Shown: piece by piece, positions 17,559 to 26,622 of the stretch
Position numbering within the stretch: position 1 is the stretch's first letter
Layout of the letters: each line of letters starts with the position of its first letter
Source: Alkalimarinus sediminis
GTDB lineage: Bacteria > Pseudomonadota > Gammaproteobacteria > Pseudomonadales > Oleiphilaceae
Assembly: GCF_026427595.1 (NCBI RefSeq)
Contig: NZ_CP101527.1
Span: 3,219,001 to 3,283,000, forward strand
Length of the DNA stretch: 64,000 bases
Direction: 5' to 3'
Position numbers and translations under genes: made by a program
The notes under the pieces: model-generated
The model's database searches: none
What the model was told of the DNA's origin: nothing
The model's input: the letters and a program-made list of their open reading frames with translations, nothing else

Positions 17559-18128
17559 GTGAGCAACATTATTATGTTAAAAATCAACACCGTCATTTTC
17601 AGTGCTATATTACTGGGCGCCGCTCAAAGCACTTTGGTTCACAGCGTTGAACCAATGACCGAGTCAGACATGGGTAACATATCTGCCGAAAGCGGCGACG
17701 TGCTTAATGTTATGGGGGCGTCAGCCTCAGGCGATGGAGAAGGTGCGTTAGACGGGCAGCTTCAATTAGACAAAACAAACGAGAGGATAGCAGCCTCTGC
17801 TAATCATATTGAGTTAGACCCGTCTATCGAGTCCCGGGCAAACGCTTCTATCACGCCTACTACCATAGACCCTAAGTCAGCCATATCAACATTCAAAATC
17901 AGTGAGCGTAGCGACGGACAACTTGGCAGCGCGACTCTCTCTTATGATGAAAAAGCAAACCTCACAACGTCAGCGTATAACGAAAAAACCCTGACGATTA
18001 ATCAGAATGTACAGATTCAACAAGTGCAAATAGAGCAAGTCAGGCACTCAGCCGGAGGCTCTGTGAGAGGCGATTATACGTTTGGTGGTATACAGGTGAG
18101 CGGTGCTGTTTCTATCTCGGAGCGTTAG
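17559..18128 (+). CDS. Exported protein of unknown function, FilA/DUF6160-like N-terminus
   Basis: 189 aa with a signal peptide (about 1-28) followed at once by MTESDMGNISAESGDVLNVMG. This resembles the 'M-(S/D)-(D/E)-S-x-(L/M)-(S/G)-x-(V/I)-(S/T)' start of many small secreted proteins of marine gammaproteobacteria, including FilA-type pilus-linked proteins. The remainder is Ser/Thr/Gln-rich and low in Cys, suggesting a beta-rich secreted or surface protein. GTG 17559 or ATG 17574 may be the start. Its 3' end overlaps the convergent membrane-protein gene by 17 bases. Function not assignable. Confidence 0.6.
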   Translation: MSNIIMLKINTVIFSAILLGAAQSTLVHSVEPMTESDMGNISAESGDVLNVMGASASGDGEGALDGQLQLDKTNERIAASANHIELDPSIESRANASITPTTIDPKSAISTFKISERSDGQLGSATLSYDEKANLTTSAYNEKTLTINQNVQIQQVQIEQVRHSAGGSVRGDYTFGGIQVSGAVSISER

Positions 18129-19455
18129 TAGGTAAACTATTACGCTCTGAGTTTCTAATCATCATCACCACTCTTGCTGTCATATAAAACAACAAAGAGA
18201 ACTCCGCACAGATAGATAGGCCCGCTAACAAGGTTATTTCAGGTACTACCATCATCACTATCAAGCACACCAAACTACATACATGCAGTCGATAAAAGTA
18301 TCTGGAGTGATCGATTTTTAAGATAGCCCTCATATGAGGCAACGATTTAATAGCCTCAAAATTACCCGCGCAAAACCGCTGCATATGAAGATAAGATAAA
18401 AAGGGAATAATTTTCTGCAGCATACCACCTATGACGGACATCACGACGCCAAAAACCAATAACACACCACTTATCAACCAGCTCTTATCAGCTGCAAATA
18501 CTAACCAACCGAACACGTCAATCAACTGCAAAATGATAAATAGCAACAGTGAGACAACGGCTGTTTTCCAGAACAGTACCGTTATATCCTCGATCTTTCG
18601 TTTGCGCTTATCGATTAGTCGCCATACTTGAACACCATATACACCAAAGCATGCAAGTAAAGCCCCCTTTGCAGAGAAGGAGACTCCTACACCTACATCC
18701 ATAAAGCTCACTAACGCAGCCACAACAATCGCTACAAATGTCACTAAAGGCAGCCACTGCTGAAACCGAGGAGTAAACGATGGAGTTACATGAAACATAG
18801 GAATAACCTGAAAGCTCACTCCCATGATCAATAAACCTACCCAACCAGCCAATGCCCAAATCAGGTGAACATCGGTCCATCTGCGATCAAATCCCACTGC
18901 CTCGGGGTAACCATGCATCAGCAACAGCCCACCACCAATACTCACCATCACCAATAGTGAAATCAGTGATAAAGTCATCGCCATCAGTGTTGGAGAGCTC
19001 CGCTGCGCGCGGCTAATTGCCCATAGCCCACAAACAACCAAAACAACTAGAGCAGACACAATCAAACTGGCAGCTGTCGCATACAGCCAGTCAATATTCA
19101 TTAACATCGCAACCAGAAACAGAACTGCGCCTGCTGTTAGACCACTAAAGATGAGAGTAGCCGCGACGTTACCTCCGGGTAGCATTCGTCCGCCAACAAC
19201 CGATGTAATTTGATACAGGGCCCCAACCATCACTATTGTAATCGCGCCAATGGTGGTTAAGTGCAGTGTAAATATCACCTCTCTCAGCCACCGACTCTGC
19301 CATAGTGTCGGACTGTCTCCCAATAAAAAACTGCCCCCCAACCAACACAAGACCACTCCCGTCAGCACAGCAAACAGTGGAGCAGCTAAAAAGAACCGAA
19401 AGGGAATCGTCCAATAGGGCACAAATTCAAAGTTAAGTGAGGTGTCACGTTTCAT
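18112..19455 (-). CDS. Polytopic membrane protein, NO/low-oxygen module (unassigned family)
   Basis: 447 aa with about 12 predicted TM helices. Intramembrane or edge histidines occur in LHLTTIGAIT (His65), DVHLIWALAGW (His197), MFHVTPSF (His222) and SYLHMQRF (His357), reminiscent of heme or copper ligands in heme-copper oxidase subunit I or NnrS-like proteins, although it fits neither cleanly. Gene order (this gene, DUF2249, hemerythrin, all minus strand) suggests a role in handling nitric oxide or sensing oxygen. The DUF2249 gene ends 6 bases upstream, so it is probably the last gene of a three-gene operon. Confidence 0.65.
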   Translation of the reverse strand: MKRDTSLNFEFVPYWTIPFRFFLAAPLFAVLTGVVLCWLGGSFLLGDSPTLWQSRWLREVIFTLHLTTIGAITIVMVGALYQITSVVGGRMLPGGNVAATLIFSGLTAGAVLFLVAMLMNIDWLYATAASLIVSALVVLVVCGLWAISRAQRSSPTLMAMTLSLISLLVMVSIGGGLLLMHGYPEAVGFDRRWTDVHLIWALAGWVGLLIMGVSFQVIPMFHVTPSFTPRFQQWLPLVTFVAIVVAALVSFMDVGVGVSFSAKGALLACFGVYGVQVWRLIDKRKRKIEDITVLFWKTAVVSLLLFIILQLIDVFGWLVFAADKSWLISGVLLVFGVVMSVIGGMLQKIIPFLSYLHMQRFCAGNFEAIKSLPHMRAILKIDHSRYFYRLHVCSLVCLIVMMVVPEITLLAGLSICAEFSLLFYMTARVVMMIRNSERNSLPTNAPR

Positions 19456-19461
19456 ATAGTA

Positions 19462-19743
19462 TTAACCAAGCAACTCTTGTTTAGACAGATAGTCTGCTGC
19501 TGCCCGATCATCTTTGTGCCAAAAGTAGATATGTACGACACCCTCTGAAGCGAAGGTGGTTTGATGAAAAAAACCCATTTCATCCGCTGTTTGGTACAAC
19601 GGAAAGGGTTCTTGGCGATGAATCATATTGAGTATCGATTCATCAGGCAGGCTAACGAGATGTTGCACTGCCAACGCATAGGGTTCCGGAGGCTCTAGCT
19701 CGCTTACATCCAAATCAATCACTTTCACATTCCACCTACCCAT
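19462..19743 (-). CDS. DUF2249 domain protein
   Basis: 93 aa matching the small DUF2249 fold: LDVSELEPPEP at the N-terminus and IHRQEPFPLYQTADEMGF in the middle, then a strand region VVHIYFWHKD. DUF2249 proteins recur beside hemerythrin and NO-reduction genes; the biochemical role is unknown. It sits 6 bases upstream of the membrane-protein start. The hemerythrin gene lies 123 bases further upstream on the same strand. Confidence 0.85.
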   Translation of the reverse strand: MGRWNVKVIDLDVSELEPPEPYALAVQHLVSLPDESILNMIHRQEPFPLYQTADEMGFFHQTTFASEGVVHIYFWHKDDRAAADYLSKQELLG

Positions 19744-19866
19744 TAGAAACCTATTGGTACAATCTCAACCAAACCATTAGTAATAGATACTGTAAAGCTT
19801 TGCGACCTAAGGATTCAATAACCATTTTAAACTATAGCCGAAACCACAGACACGATAAGATTAACG

Positions 19867-20304
19867 TTATACTGCCAATGCCAAACTTATTTTCTGCTGA
19901 GTATCTTGTTCTGGTAACGTGTCATTTAACATCGGATAAAGAACCTGCTCCTCCTTCATATTATGCTGCTGCATAAAAATCATTAACGATTCGCACTGCC
20001 CCAAGGCATCATCAGCATCTTTGCTTTCGATAGCCGCAGTAATCGATTTAAACATCTCTCTCATTTGTAGATGTTCACCTCGCATCACCATGGTTGGCCC
20101 TCCTCGCATACCCGTTGCTTCTTCAAAAGCAGGAAAGAGCGATTCTTCTTCAAGACTGAAGTGTTTTTCTACTCTGGTACAAAAATCATTCCACAAACTC
20201 AATGCTTGTTCAAAATTGCCTTCATCGATCGCCTGTTCAGCGTTTGCGTAAATTTCGTCGCAACTGCGATGGTCGCTGGTCATTAATTCTGATATTGATG
20301 ACAT
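19867..20304 (-). CDS. Hemerythrin-domain protein
   Basis: 145 aa four-helix hemerythrin HHE-type protein. Candidate di-iron ligands are His12 (SDH), His48 with Glu52 (EKHFSLEE), His78 (RGEHLQM), and His114 with Glu118 (QQHNMKEE). It should bind O2 or NO at a non-heme di-iron site in the cytoplasm. An FNR/Dnr-like box lies 84-97 bases upstream of the start, with a -10-like hexamer correctly placed, so it is probably induced at low oxygen or by NO together with the two genes behind it. Confidence 0.87.
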   Translation of the reverse strand: MSSISELMTSDHRSCDEIYANAEQAIDEGNFEQALSLWNDFCTRVEKHFSLEEESLFPAFEEATGMRGGPTMVMRGEHLQMREMFKSITAAIESKDADDALGQCESLMIFMQQHNMKEEQVLYPMLNDTLPEQDTQQKISLALAV

Positions 20305-20359
20305 ATCTGCTCAATCTCATTATTGTTTTGGTTAAATACAGTTCAATTTATTGAGCATG

Positions 20360-20401
20360 AGTATCGAAAACTATGGCTAAAATCTAAATGATATAAATCA
20401 A
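20360..20401 (-). promoter_or_regulatory. FNR/Dnr-type activated promoter for hemerythrin operon
   Basis: On the minus strand TTGATTTATATCAT (20401-20388) matches the FNR/ANR/Dnr consensus TTGAT-N4-ATCAA at 9 of 10 positions. A -10-like GATACT lies at 20365-20360. The box centre to predicted start (about 20353) is 41.5 bases, the class II FNR spacing. Downstream genes (hemerythrin, DUF2249) fit this regulon. Confidence 0.6.
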
Positions 20402-20594
20402 ATCGATTCAGAAAGAAATTACGTCCTTAAAGGCCTCTTCATAAAGGCCTTTATAAATTCATATAGGGGTAATCCCTTATTTCGGATTACCAATTGTTAA
20501 TTAAAATACACTCATCGTTTTACTTAAATTCTTCCCTGTCATCTGAGAAGAGCTTTAGGCACTAGGTTTCTCGCAACCTAAGTGCCTTTTTTTA
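20402..20594 (+). ncRNA. Possible small RNA unit or leader, orphan terminator
   Basis: The stretch has no ORF but three hairpins: AAAGGCCT/AGGCCTTT (20429-20436 and 20445-20452), GGTAATCC/GGATTACC (20468-20475 and 20484-20491), and a strong terminator at 20557-20593 with a seven-T run on the plus strand. The nearest plus-strand gene upstream ends 2.4 kb away, so the terminator needs its own transcript. A TAAAAT hexamer at 20502-20507 is a weak -10 candidate. The 5' end is not defined. Alternatively it is leader attenuation for the lipoprotein gene at 20742. Confidence 0.4.
20557..20593 (+). terminator. Strong orphan rho-independent terminator
   Basis: AGGCACTAGGTT (20557-20568), 6-base loop, AACCTAAGTGCCT (20575-20587) with one bulged A, then a T-run. 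No annotated plus-strand gene precedes it closely. Confidence 0.8.
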
Positions 20595-20741
20595 TGCCTA
20601 TTATTCGTATAAGTTTCTTTCCGCATTTGTTACCTTATCGCTAAATGCATGAATCAATGTTGAATCGACGCATTTTCTTTGCAATACATTAAAAACTCCC
20701 AATGGCCCAGACTTAATATAATCTGCAAAAAGGACGTAAAA

Positions 20742-21269
20742 ATGAAATCGATATTCGGTGCGCTACTCATACTATTTGCGCTATATGGTTGCTCCACAGT
20801 CAATATTATCGATGCCAACCCCGATAACCCCGCAGATATTCTCAAATCAGAAATGTCTGGTCTGAGCCCCTCACAAACTAATACTCATGGTAGTTGGCAG
20901 TCCACATTAGAGTACGTTAATAACAAGCTCAAATACGGTGAAAAGGTATTTTATAGCCCAACCTTCAAGAAATTCGTCCACGCCAAATTTTCAGATGAAT
21001 ATAAGCTTTTCGAAATGAGTCAGTTGGATATGGAGAGTACGATGATACGTCGCCAAGGTGCAGGCGGTAACAAAAGGAACTCGATTGATCGCGTAATTAT
21101 TCCGACCAAAAAAAGCAACGCCGAATTTGAACACATTTTTGCGTCTGGGAAGCGCTCCACCTCCCCTAACTTAATCTTTAAAGTGGACTCAGGCAGTGAT
21201 TCCGCCAAAATAATATCGGCCTTTAAGCTAATGACAAAACCTGAGAACTCAACTACCCCACAAGAGTAG
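20742..21269 (+). CDS. Predicted lipoprotein of unknown function
   Basis: About 175 aa from ATG 20742, chosen over the upstream frame start at 20679 because AAAGGA precedes it and a lipoprotein signal peptide then starts at Met1: hydrophobic core LLILFAL and lipobox LYGC (Cys17). Residue 2 after Cys is Thr, so outer-membrane targeting would be predicted by the +2 rule. The body contains SWQSTLEYVNNKLKYGEKVF and basic segments, with no family recognised. No terminator is evident after it. Confidence 0.65.
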   Translation: MKSIFGALLILFALYGCSTVNIIDANPDNPADILKSEMSGLSPSQTNTHGSWQSTLEYVNNKLKYGEKVFYSPTFKKFVHAKFSDEYKLFEMSQLDMESTMIRRQGAGGNKRNSIDRVIIPTKKSNAEFEHIFASGKRSTSPNLIFKVDSGSDSAKIISAFKLMTKPENSTTPQE

Positions 21270-21642
21270 TTCAGCATTCTAGGGTGATCCGCAAAAAAGT
21301 TATAGTCGTAATAGATTTTGTTTAAACGAGTAAATTAATACGCTTGCACGTGCATTTTATTGCCTTTTCAGCCTGTAACTCACTGAAAATAAAAATATCT
21401 TCAGCTTACAGCAGCAAACTAACTTGCAATATAAGGAACCTAGCATAAGCTTGCTTAAATAACCGTTACAAATTTCGGGCTTTTCATCAATCTGCAATGT
21501 TTGTAAGATTGCTGACCAATGACTCCCTAGAGTGTAAAGCACTCATATAGTTAGTCGGAGCCGGACATTTAATCAGCGAGACTTCCGACACAGGTGAGCC
21601 TCACCTGTAAATACAATCATTTGAAATATCAGGATCATAATA
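21270..21642 (+). promoter_or_regulatory. livK upstream region with promoter and leader hairpins
   Basis: 373 bp without a gene. A sigma70-like pair TTGCTG (21509-21514), 18-base spacer, TGTAAA (21533-21538) would start transcription near 21545. The roughly 100-nt leader then holds a perfect ACAGGTGA/TCACCTGT hairpin at 21590-21608, 34 bases before the livK ATG. No T-run follows the hairpin, so it is more likely an RNA regulatory or protein-binding structure than a terminator. Confidence 0.35.
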
Positions 21643-22761
21643 ATGAAAAAAGTGAACAAAAAACTGCTAGGCTTTAGTGCGTCTTTAATGATGATGGGGG
21701 CAGCAACACTAGCGCAGGCAGAAACCCTAAAAATTGGTCTTGCTGGACCAGTCACAGGGCCCGTTGCACAGTACGGCGACATGCAGATGATCGGCGCGCA
21801 AATGGCGATCGCCAAAATCAATGAGGCTGGTGGTGTTAACGGCATGCAGCTAGAAGGCGTGATTTATGATGACGCTTGCGATCCAAAACAAGCCGTGCAA
21901 GTAGCTAACAAAATAGTAAATGATGGCATTCGCTACGTTGTTGGTCACTTATGCTCAAGCTCAACTCAGCCTGCTTCAGACATTTATGAAGATGAAGGCG
22001 TTATGATGATAACAGCGGCATCTACTAGCCCTGACATTACAGCGCGCGGTTATAAGATGGTATTTCGTACTATCGGTCTAGATAGCCACCAGGGTCCTAC
22101 TGCTGGCAACTATATCGCAGATAAAGTGAAGCCAACTAAGATGGCGATCATTCACGACAAGCAACAGTACGGTGAAGGTATTGCGAGCGCTGTTAAAGAA
22201 ACAGTTGAAAGCAAAGGCATCAACGTTGTTATGTATGAAGGTATTACGGCTGGCGATAAAGACTTCTCTTCTTTGATTGCCAAGTTACAGAAAGAAGGCG
22301 TTGACTTCGTTTATTACGGTGGTTACCACCCAGAGCTAGGCTTAATCCTTCGCCAGTCAGCAGAAAAGAAATTTACTGCTAAGTTTATGGGCCCAGAAGG
22401 CGTAGGTAATAAAGACCTAAGCGCGATTGCAGGTACTGCATCAGAGCAACTATTGGTGACATTGCCACCAAGCTTTGATCAGCGCCCTGAAAACGCTGAC
22501 TTGGTAGCAGCATTTAAAGCTAAAGATCAAGATGCTAGCGGTGCGTTCGTATTAACAGCATACTCTGCTGTTCAAATCATGACAGATGCCATGAAGCACA
22601 CAAACTCAACCGACACTGAGAAAATGCAAAAAGCAATGCGCGAAATGACCTTTAAAACGCCAACTGGAGATATTCAGTTTGACGAAAAAGGTGACTTGAA
22701 GAGCTTTGACTTTGTTGTTTACCAATGGCATGCAGATGGAAGCAAAACTCTCGCAGAGTAA
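21643..22761 (+). CDS. livK: Branched-chain amino acid ABC transporter, periplasmic binding protein
   Basis: 372 aa with a cleaved Sec signal peptide (MKKVNKKLLGFSASLMMMGA..., cut near AQA-ETL) and the leucine/isoleucine/valine-binding fold: KIGLAGPVTGPVAQYGDMQM at the start, the conserved Cys pair region DDACDPKQAVQVANKIV...VGHLCSSSTQPA, and TAASTSPDIT. It delivers branched-chain or related amino acids to LivHM. A terminator follows within 25 bases, which would give livK a higher transcript level than the downstream livHMGF genes, the usual pattern for binding proteins. Confidence 0.93.
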   Translation: MKKVNKKLLGFSASLMMMGAATLAQAETLKIGLAGPVTGPVAQYGDMQMIGAQMAIAKINEAGGVNGMQLEGVIYDDACDPKQAVQVANKIVNDGIRYVVGHLCSSSTQPASDIYEDEGVMMITAASTSPDITARGYKMVFRTIGLDSHQGPTAGNYIADKVKPTKMAIIHDKQQYGEGIASAVKETVESKGINVVMYEGITAGDKDFSSLIAKLQKEGVDFVYYGGYHPELGLILRQSAEKKFTAKFMGPEGVGNKDLSAIAGTASEQLLVTLPPSFDQRPENADLVAAFKAKDQDASGAFVLTAYSAVQIMTDAMKHTNSTDTEKMQKAMREMTFKTPTGDIQFDEKGDLKSFDFVVYQWHADGSKTLAE

Positions 22762-22784
22762 ACCATTAATGCACTAAAAATAGA

Positions 22785-22818
22785 AACACCCTCTTTATAA
22801 CGGAGAGGGTGTTTTTTT
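22785..22818 (+). terminator. Rho-independent terminator after livK
   Basis: AACACCCTCT (22785-22794), 9-base loop, AGAGGGTGTT (22804-22813) and a continuing T-run. It sits between livK and livH, so it is probably a partial terminator that sets binding protein to permease stoichiometry. Confidence 0.88.
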
Positions 22819-22909
22819 GTATTATTGACATCTTTAAAACAAGGTTGTTTAGGGTGGCAATTATCCAGAGTACAGCACCAAAAAGTTTAACAGAGCCTGG
22901 AGCCCATTA

Positions 22910-23839
22910 ATGTTAGAAGCAACCCTCTACTTCATTCAGCAACTACTGAATGGCCTCACTATTGGTAGTACCTATGCGTTGATCGCAATAGGCTATACCA
23001 TGGTGTATGGCATTATCGGCATGATAAATTTTGCTCACGGTGAGATTTACATGATCGGTATGTATATATCATTTATCGCCATTAGCGGCCTGATCCCGCT
23101 TCTCGGCATTGAGTACCTCCCTCTTATTCTTCTTATTACACTCGCTATATCGATGTTCATATCCAGCACCTATGGATGGGCAATAGAGCGGGTTGCTTAT
23201 CGCCCGGTAAGGGGCGGTAATCGACTGATAGCACTTATTTCAGCTATCGGTATGTCAATATTCCTGCAGAACTATGTTCGTATCGCCCAAGGCTCTAGAG
23301 ATGTCGCAATGCCATCACTCATTCAGGGCGGTTGGAGCTTTGGTCCTCCAGAAGGGTTTCAGGCTTCACTATCTTACATGCAACTTTTCATTTTCATCGC
23401 CACCTTTATTACGATGGGCGGCCTCACACTGTTTATCGCCAAATCGCGTATGGGGCGAGCATGTCGTGCGGTTTCAGAAGATATGAAAATGGCAGGTTTG
23501 TTGGGTATCAATACCAATAGAATCATCTCGCTAACATTTGTTATCGGTGCAGCACTGGCAGCTGTTGCTGGCTTGCTTTTGGGCCTATATTACGGTGTCA
23601 CCAACCCTTACGTCGGATTTATCGCTGGACTAAAAGCATTTACCGCAGCAGTACTAGGTGGTATCGGCAGTATTCCTGGCGCGATGCTCGGTGGGTTGCT
23701 GCTAGGCGTTACAGAAAGTATGACATCGGCCTACTTCAGCTCTGAATATAAAGACGTTGTGTCATTCGGCTTGCTAATTCTTATTTTACTATTCCGTCCG
23801 ACTGGCTTGCTCGGAAAACCAGAGGTGGAGAAGATTTAA
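22910..23839 (+). CDS. livH: Branched-chain amino acid ABC transporter permease LivH
   Basis: 309 aa, about eight TM helices. Family motifs [20 protein letters not shown] and [13 protein letters not shown] at the N-terminus, and [18 protein letters not shown] near the C-terminus, define the LivH branch. GGAG lies 7 bases before the ATG. It overlaps livM by one base (TAATG). Forms the inner-membrane channel with LivM. Confidence 0.95.
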   Translation: MLEATLYFIQQLLNGLTIGSTYALIAIGYTMVYGIIGMINFAHGEIYMIGMYISFIAISGLIPLLGIEYLPLILLITLAISMFISSTYGWAIERVAYRPVRGGNRLIALISAIGMSIFLQNYVRIAQGSRDVAMPSLIQGGWSFGPPEGFQASLSYMQLFIFIATFITMGGLTLFIAKSRMGRACRAVSEDMKMAGLLGINTNRIISLTFVIGAALAAVAGLLLGLYYGVTNPYVGFIAGLKAFTAAVLGGIGSIPGAMLGGLLLGVTESMTSAYFSSEYKDVVSFGLLILILLFRPTGLLGKPEVEKI

Positions 23840-25107
23840 TGAAAGAGAAATTCGTTCCTGCACTTATTGCAGGTGTAGTCACCTTTGTCCTTGCCTTCCC
23901 CTTACTGGGCTTAAACATTGTCGCTGATGGTTTAACTCTTGGATTAGAAGGTGCTGAGCCTACTACCCTTGCATACATTGCATTAGCAGCACTAGCAGTG
24001 TTCTTCTTTCAATTATGGAAAGAGAATATTTCAGCTATCGCTAAGAGCATACCCTTACCAAGAAAGGCTTATGGCTCGGCAGCTCCTCGATCTCAAGCAC
24101 AAAGAGATAAGCGTGAAAGACTCTTTACAATAATTGTTGTGGCATTGGCTTTAATTTGGCCTTTCTTCGCTTCAAGAGGCAATGTAGATCTGGCAACACT
24201 CGTATTAATCTATGTCATGCTCGGCTTAGGCTTAAATATTGTTGTAGGCTTAGCAGGTCTATTAGACTTGGGTTATGTCGCCTTCTACGCTGTAGGGGCC
24301 TATAGCTACGCGCTACTCTATCAGTATTTTGGTTTATCATTTTGGGTCTGCTTACCCCTTGCTGGCTTATTTGCTGCTGCATTCGGGTTTATTTTAGGTT
24401 TTCCGGTACTCAGGCTCAGAGGGGATTATCTCGCGATAGTAACTCTCGGGTTTGGCGAAATTATTCGTATCTTGCTTAACAACTGGACTCACCTCACCGG
24501 TGGCCCAAATGGTATCGGCAGTATCCCTAAGCCATCTCTATTTGGTCTTGAATTTGGACGCCGAGCCAAAGAAGAGGGAAATATCCCGTTTCATGAATTT
24601 TTTGGCATAGACTATAACAGCGCCTATAAAGTTATATTCCTCTACTTGCTTGCACTGGTATTGGTGGTATTCACCATCTTCGTTATTAGGCGACTCATTC
24701 GCATGCCCGTTGGACGTGCATGGGAAGCACTTCGTGAAGACGAGATCGCCTGTCGATCACTCGGACTTAACCGAACAGTCATCAAGCTGTCAGCCTTTAC
24801 CATCGGCGCATCATTTGCCGGTTTTGCTGGTGCATTCTTCTCAGCACGACAAGGCTTTATTAGCCCAGAGTCATTCACCTTTATTGAGTCTGCAATCATT
24901 CTTGCGATTGTCGTATTAGGCGGAATGGGCTCTCAACTCGGTATTATTCTTGCCGCTGTGGCCATGACAGTACTTCCAGAGCTCGCTAGAGAGTTCCAGG
25001 AGTATCGTATGTTGATGTTTGGTTTAATGATGGTACTAATGATGATATGGCGACCACAGGGTCTGCTCCCGATGAAACGTAGACATATGGAGCTGACTAA
25101 TGGCTAA
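23839..25107 (+). CDS. livM: Branched-chain amino acid ABC transporter permease LivM
   Basis: 422 aa. An N-terminal region of about 90 residues with two TM helices precedes the conserved core ([24 protein letters not shown]-like segment near 130-155, [12 protein letters not shown] and [20 protein letters not shown] near 290-315). The extra N-terminal part and length are typical of proteobacterial LivM. Pairs with LivH. The 3' end overlaps livG by 8 bases. Confidence 0.95.
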   Translation: MKEKFVPALIAGVVTFVLAFPLLGLNIVADGLTLGLEGAEPTTLAYIALAALAVFFFQLWKENISAIAKSIPLPRKAYGSAAPRSQAQRDKRERLFTIIVVALALIWPFFASRGNVDLATLVLIYVMLGLGLNIVVGLAGLLDLGYVAFYAVGAYSYALLYQYFGLSFWVCLPLAGLFAAAFGFILGFPVLRLRGDYLAIVTLGFGEIIRILLNNWTHLTGGPNGIGSIPKPSLFGLEFGRRAKEEGNIPFHEFFGIDYNSAYKVIFLYLLALVLVVFTIFVIRRLIRMPVGRAWEALREDEIACRSLGLNRTVIKLSAFTIGASFAGFAGAFFSARQGFISPESFTFIESAIILAIVVLGGMGSQLGIILAAVAMTVLPELAREFQEYRMLMFGLMMVLMMIWRPQGLLPMKRRHMELTNG

Positions 25108-25867
25108 TGCGATGTTAAAAGTAAGAGATTTATCAATGCGCTTTGGCGGCCTGCTAGCCGTAAATGGCGTAGCACTTGATGTTAATGAACGCGAGATTAT
25201 CTCCGTCATCGGTCCAAACGGTGCAGGTAAAACGACTGTTTTCAACTGTATCAGTGGCTTCTATACACCAACAGGCGGCAATATAAACTATAAAGGGCAG
25301 GAAATTCACACTCTTGCAGATTATAAGATTAGCCGTCTCGGCATGGTGAGAACCTTCCAGCATGTTCGGTTATTCAGCCAAATGACTGTCATTGAGAACT
25401 TGTTAGTGGCCCAACATAGGCACGTAAACACCAACTTGTTCTCAGGCCTTTTTAAGACCCCCTCTTATCGTAAAAAAGAGCAGGAGTCGATCGACAGAGC
25501 AGTTTACTGGCTAAAGAAAGTTAACCTGTTAGAGTTTGCTAACCGAGAAGCTGGAAACCTTGCATACGGTCAACAAAGAAGACTCGAAATAGCACGATGC
25601 ATGGTAACCGAGCCAGGTTTGCTCATGCTCGACGAACCGGCAGCAGGACTCAACCCTAAAGAAACAAAAGAGCTTGATGAGCTAATAGTTAGCCTTAAAG
25701 AGGACTATAACGTTTCGATTTTGCTGATTGAACACGACATGAATTTGGTCATGGGCATTTCAGATAGAATTTATGTTATTAATCAAGGCCAACCCCTTGC
25801 TTCTGGCACGCCAGACCAAATTAAGGCTAATCCAGACGTCATCAAAGCTTACTTGGGAGAGGTGTAA
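25100..25867 (+). CDS. livG: Branched-chain amino acid ABC transporter ATPase LivG
   Basis: 255 aa ATP-binding subunit: Walker A GPNGAGKT near residue 37, signature as [13 protein letters not shown], Walker [14 protein letters not shown] and switch His in [12 protein letters not shown]. The LAYGQQRR variant and the C-terminal [21 protein letters not shown] are characteristic of LivG. It ends directly before livF. Confidence 0.95.
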   Translation: MANAMLKVRDLSMRFGGLLAVNGVALDVNEREIISVIGPNGAGKTTVFNCISGFYTPTGGNINYKGQEIHTLADYKISRLGMVRTFQHVRLFSQMTVIENLLVAQHRHVNTNLFSGLFKTPSYRKKEQESIDRAVYWLKKVNLLEFANREAGNLAYGQQRRLEIARCMVTEPGLLMLDEPAAGLNPKETKELDELIVSLKEDYNVSILLIEHDMNLVMGISDRIYVINQGQPLASGTPDQIKANPDVIKAYLGEV

Positions 25868-26569
25868 ATGCTCAAGCTAGAAAATGTTCATACCCATTAT
25901 GGTAAGATTGAAGCGTTAAAAGGGGTCTCTCTAGAGGTCAACAAAGGCGAAATCGTATCATTGATTGGTGCTAATGGTGCGGGCAAATCGACCCTGCTAA
26001 TGACAGTATGCGGAGACCCTAGAGCAAGCTCTGGAAAGATATTCTTTGAAGGTAAAGATATTACCCAATCCAATACCGCTGAGATTATGCGAAGCGGTGT
26101 TGCGATAGTCCCCGAAGGACGTCGAGTATTTTCAGGCCTAACAGTGTTAGAAAATCTGCATATGGGCGGTTTCTTTACCAATAAGCACGACTTCGACTCA
26201 ACACTAGAACACGTTTTTCAGTTGTTTCCGAGGTTGCGCGAGCGTCAAAACCAGCGCAGTGGCACTATGTCTGGTGGAGAGCAGCAGATGCTAGCTATCG
26301 GTCGTGCACTAATGACCAAGCCTCGCATGATATTTCTAGACGAGCCATCACTTGGTCTAGCGCCTATCATCATTAATCAGATATTCGAAATCATCGAACA
26401 ACTGAGAGATGAAGGCATGACCGTGTTTTTGGTAGAGCAGAATGCAAACCAAGCACTGCGTCTTGCGGATAGGGGCTATGTTCTCGAAAACGGTGAGGTT
26501 GTACTTCAGGATACCGGTGACAACTTATTAGTTAATGAGGATGTGCGTAAAGCCTATTTAGGCGGGTAG
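25868..26569 (+). CDS. livF: Branched-chain amino acid ABC transporter ATPase LivF
   Basis: 233 aa. Walker A GANGAGKS, signature MSGGEQQMLAIGRAL, Walker B MIFLDEPSLGLAP and VEQNANQALRLADRGYVLENGEV mark the LivF branch. Start codon immediately follows the livG stop. Last gene of the liv operon, closed by a long GC-rich hairpin. Confidence 0.95.
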   Translation: MLKLENVHTHYGKIEALKGVSLEVNKGEIVSLIGANGAGKSTLLMTVCGDPRASSGKIFFEGKDITQSNTAEIMRSGVAIVPEGRRVFSGLTVLENLHMGGFFTNKHDFDSTLEHVFQLFPRLRERQNQRSGTMSGGEQQMLAIGRALMTKPRMIFLDEPSLGLAPIIINQIFEIIEQLRDEGMTVFLVEQNANQALRLADRGYVLENGEVVLQDTGDNLLVNEDVRKAYLGG

Positions 26570-26587
26570 GACTAAAGAGAATACAAT

Positions 26588-26616
26588 GGTGGGAGCGCCA
26601 CTTTGGCGCGCCCACC
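26588..26616. terminator. Shared hairpin terminator between livF and DUF4105 gene
   Basis: GGTGGG-A-GCGCC, loop ACTTT, GGCGC-G-CCCACC gives an 11-bp stem with one internal mismatch. T-runs are weak on both sides (GTCTGTTTAAA on plus; ATTGTATTCTCTTT on minus). Placement between convergent genes suggests bidirectional use. Confidence 0.6.
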
Positions 26617-26622
26617 GTCTGT

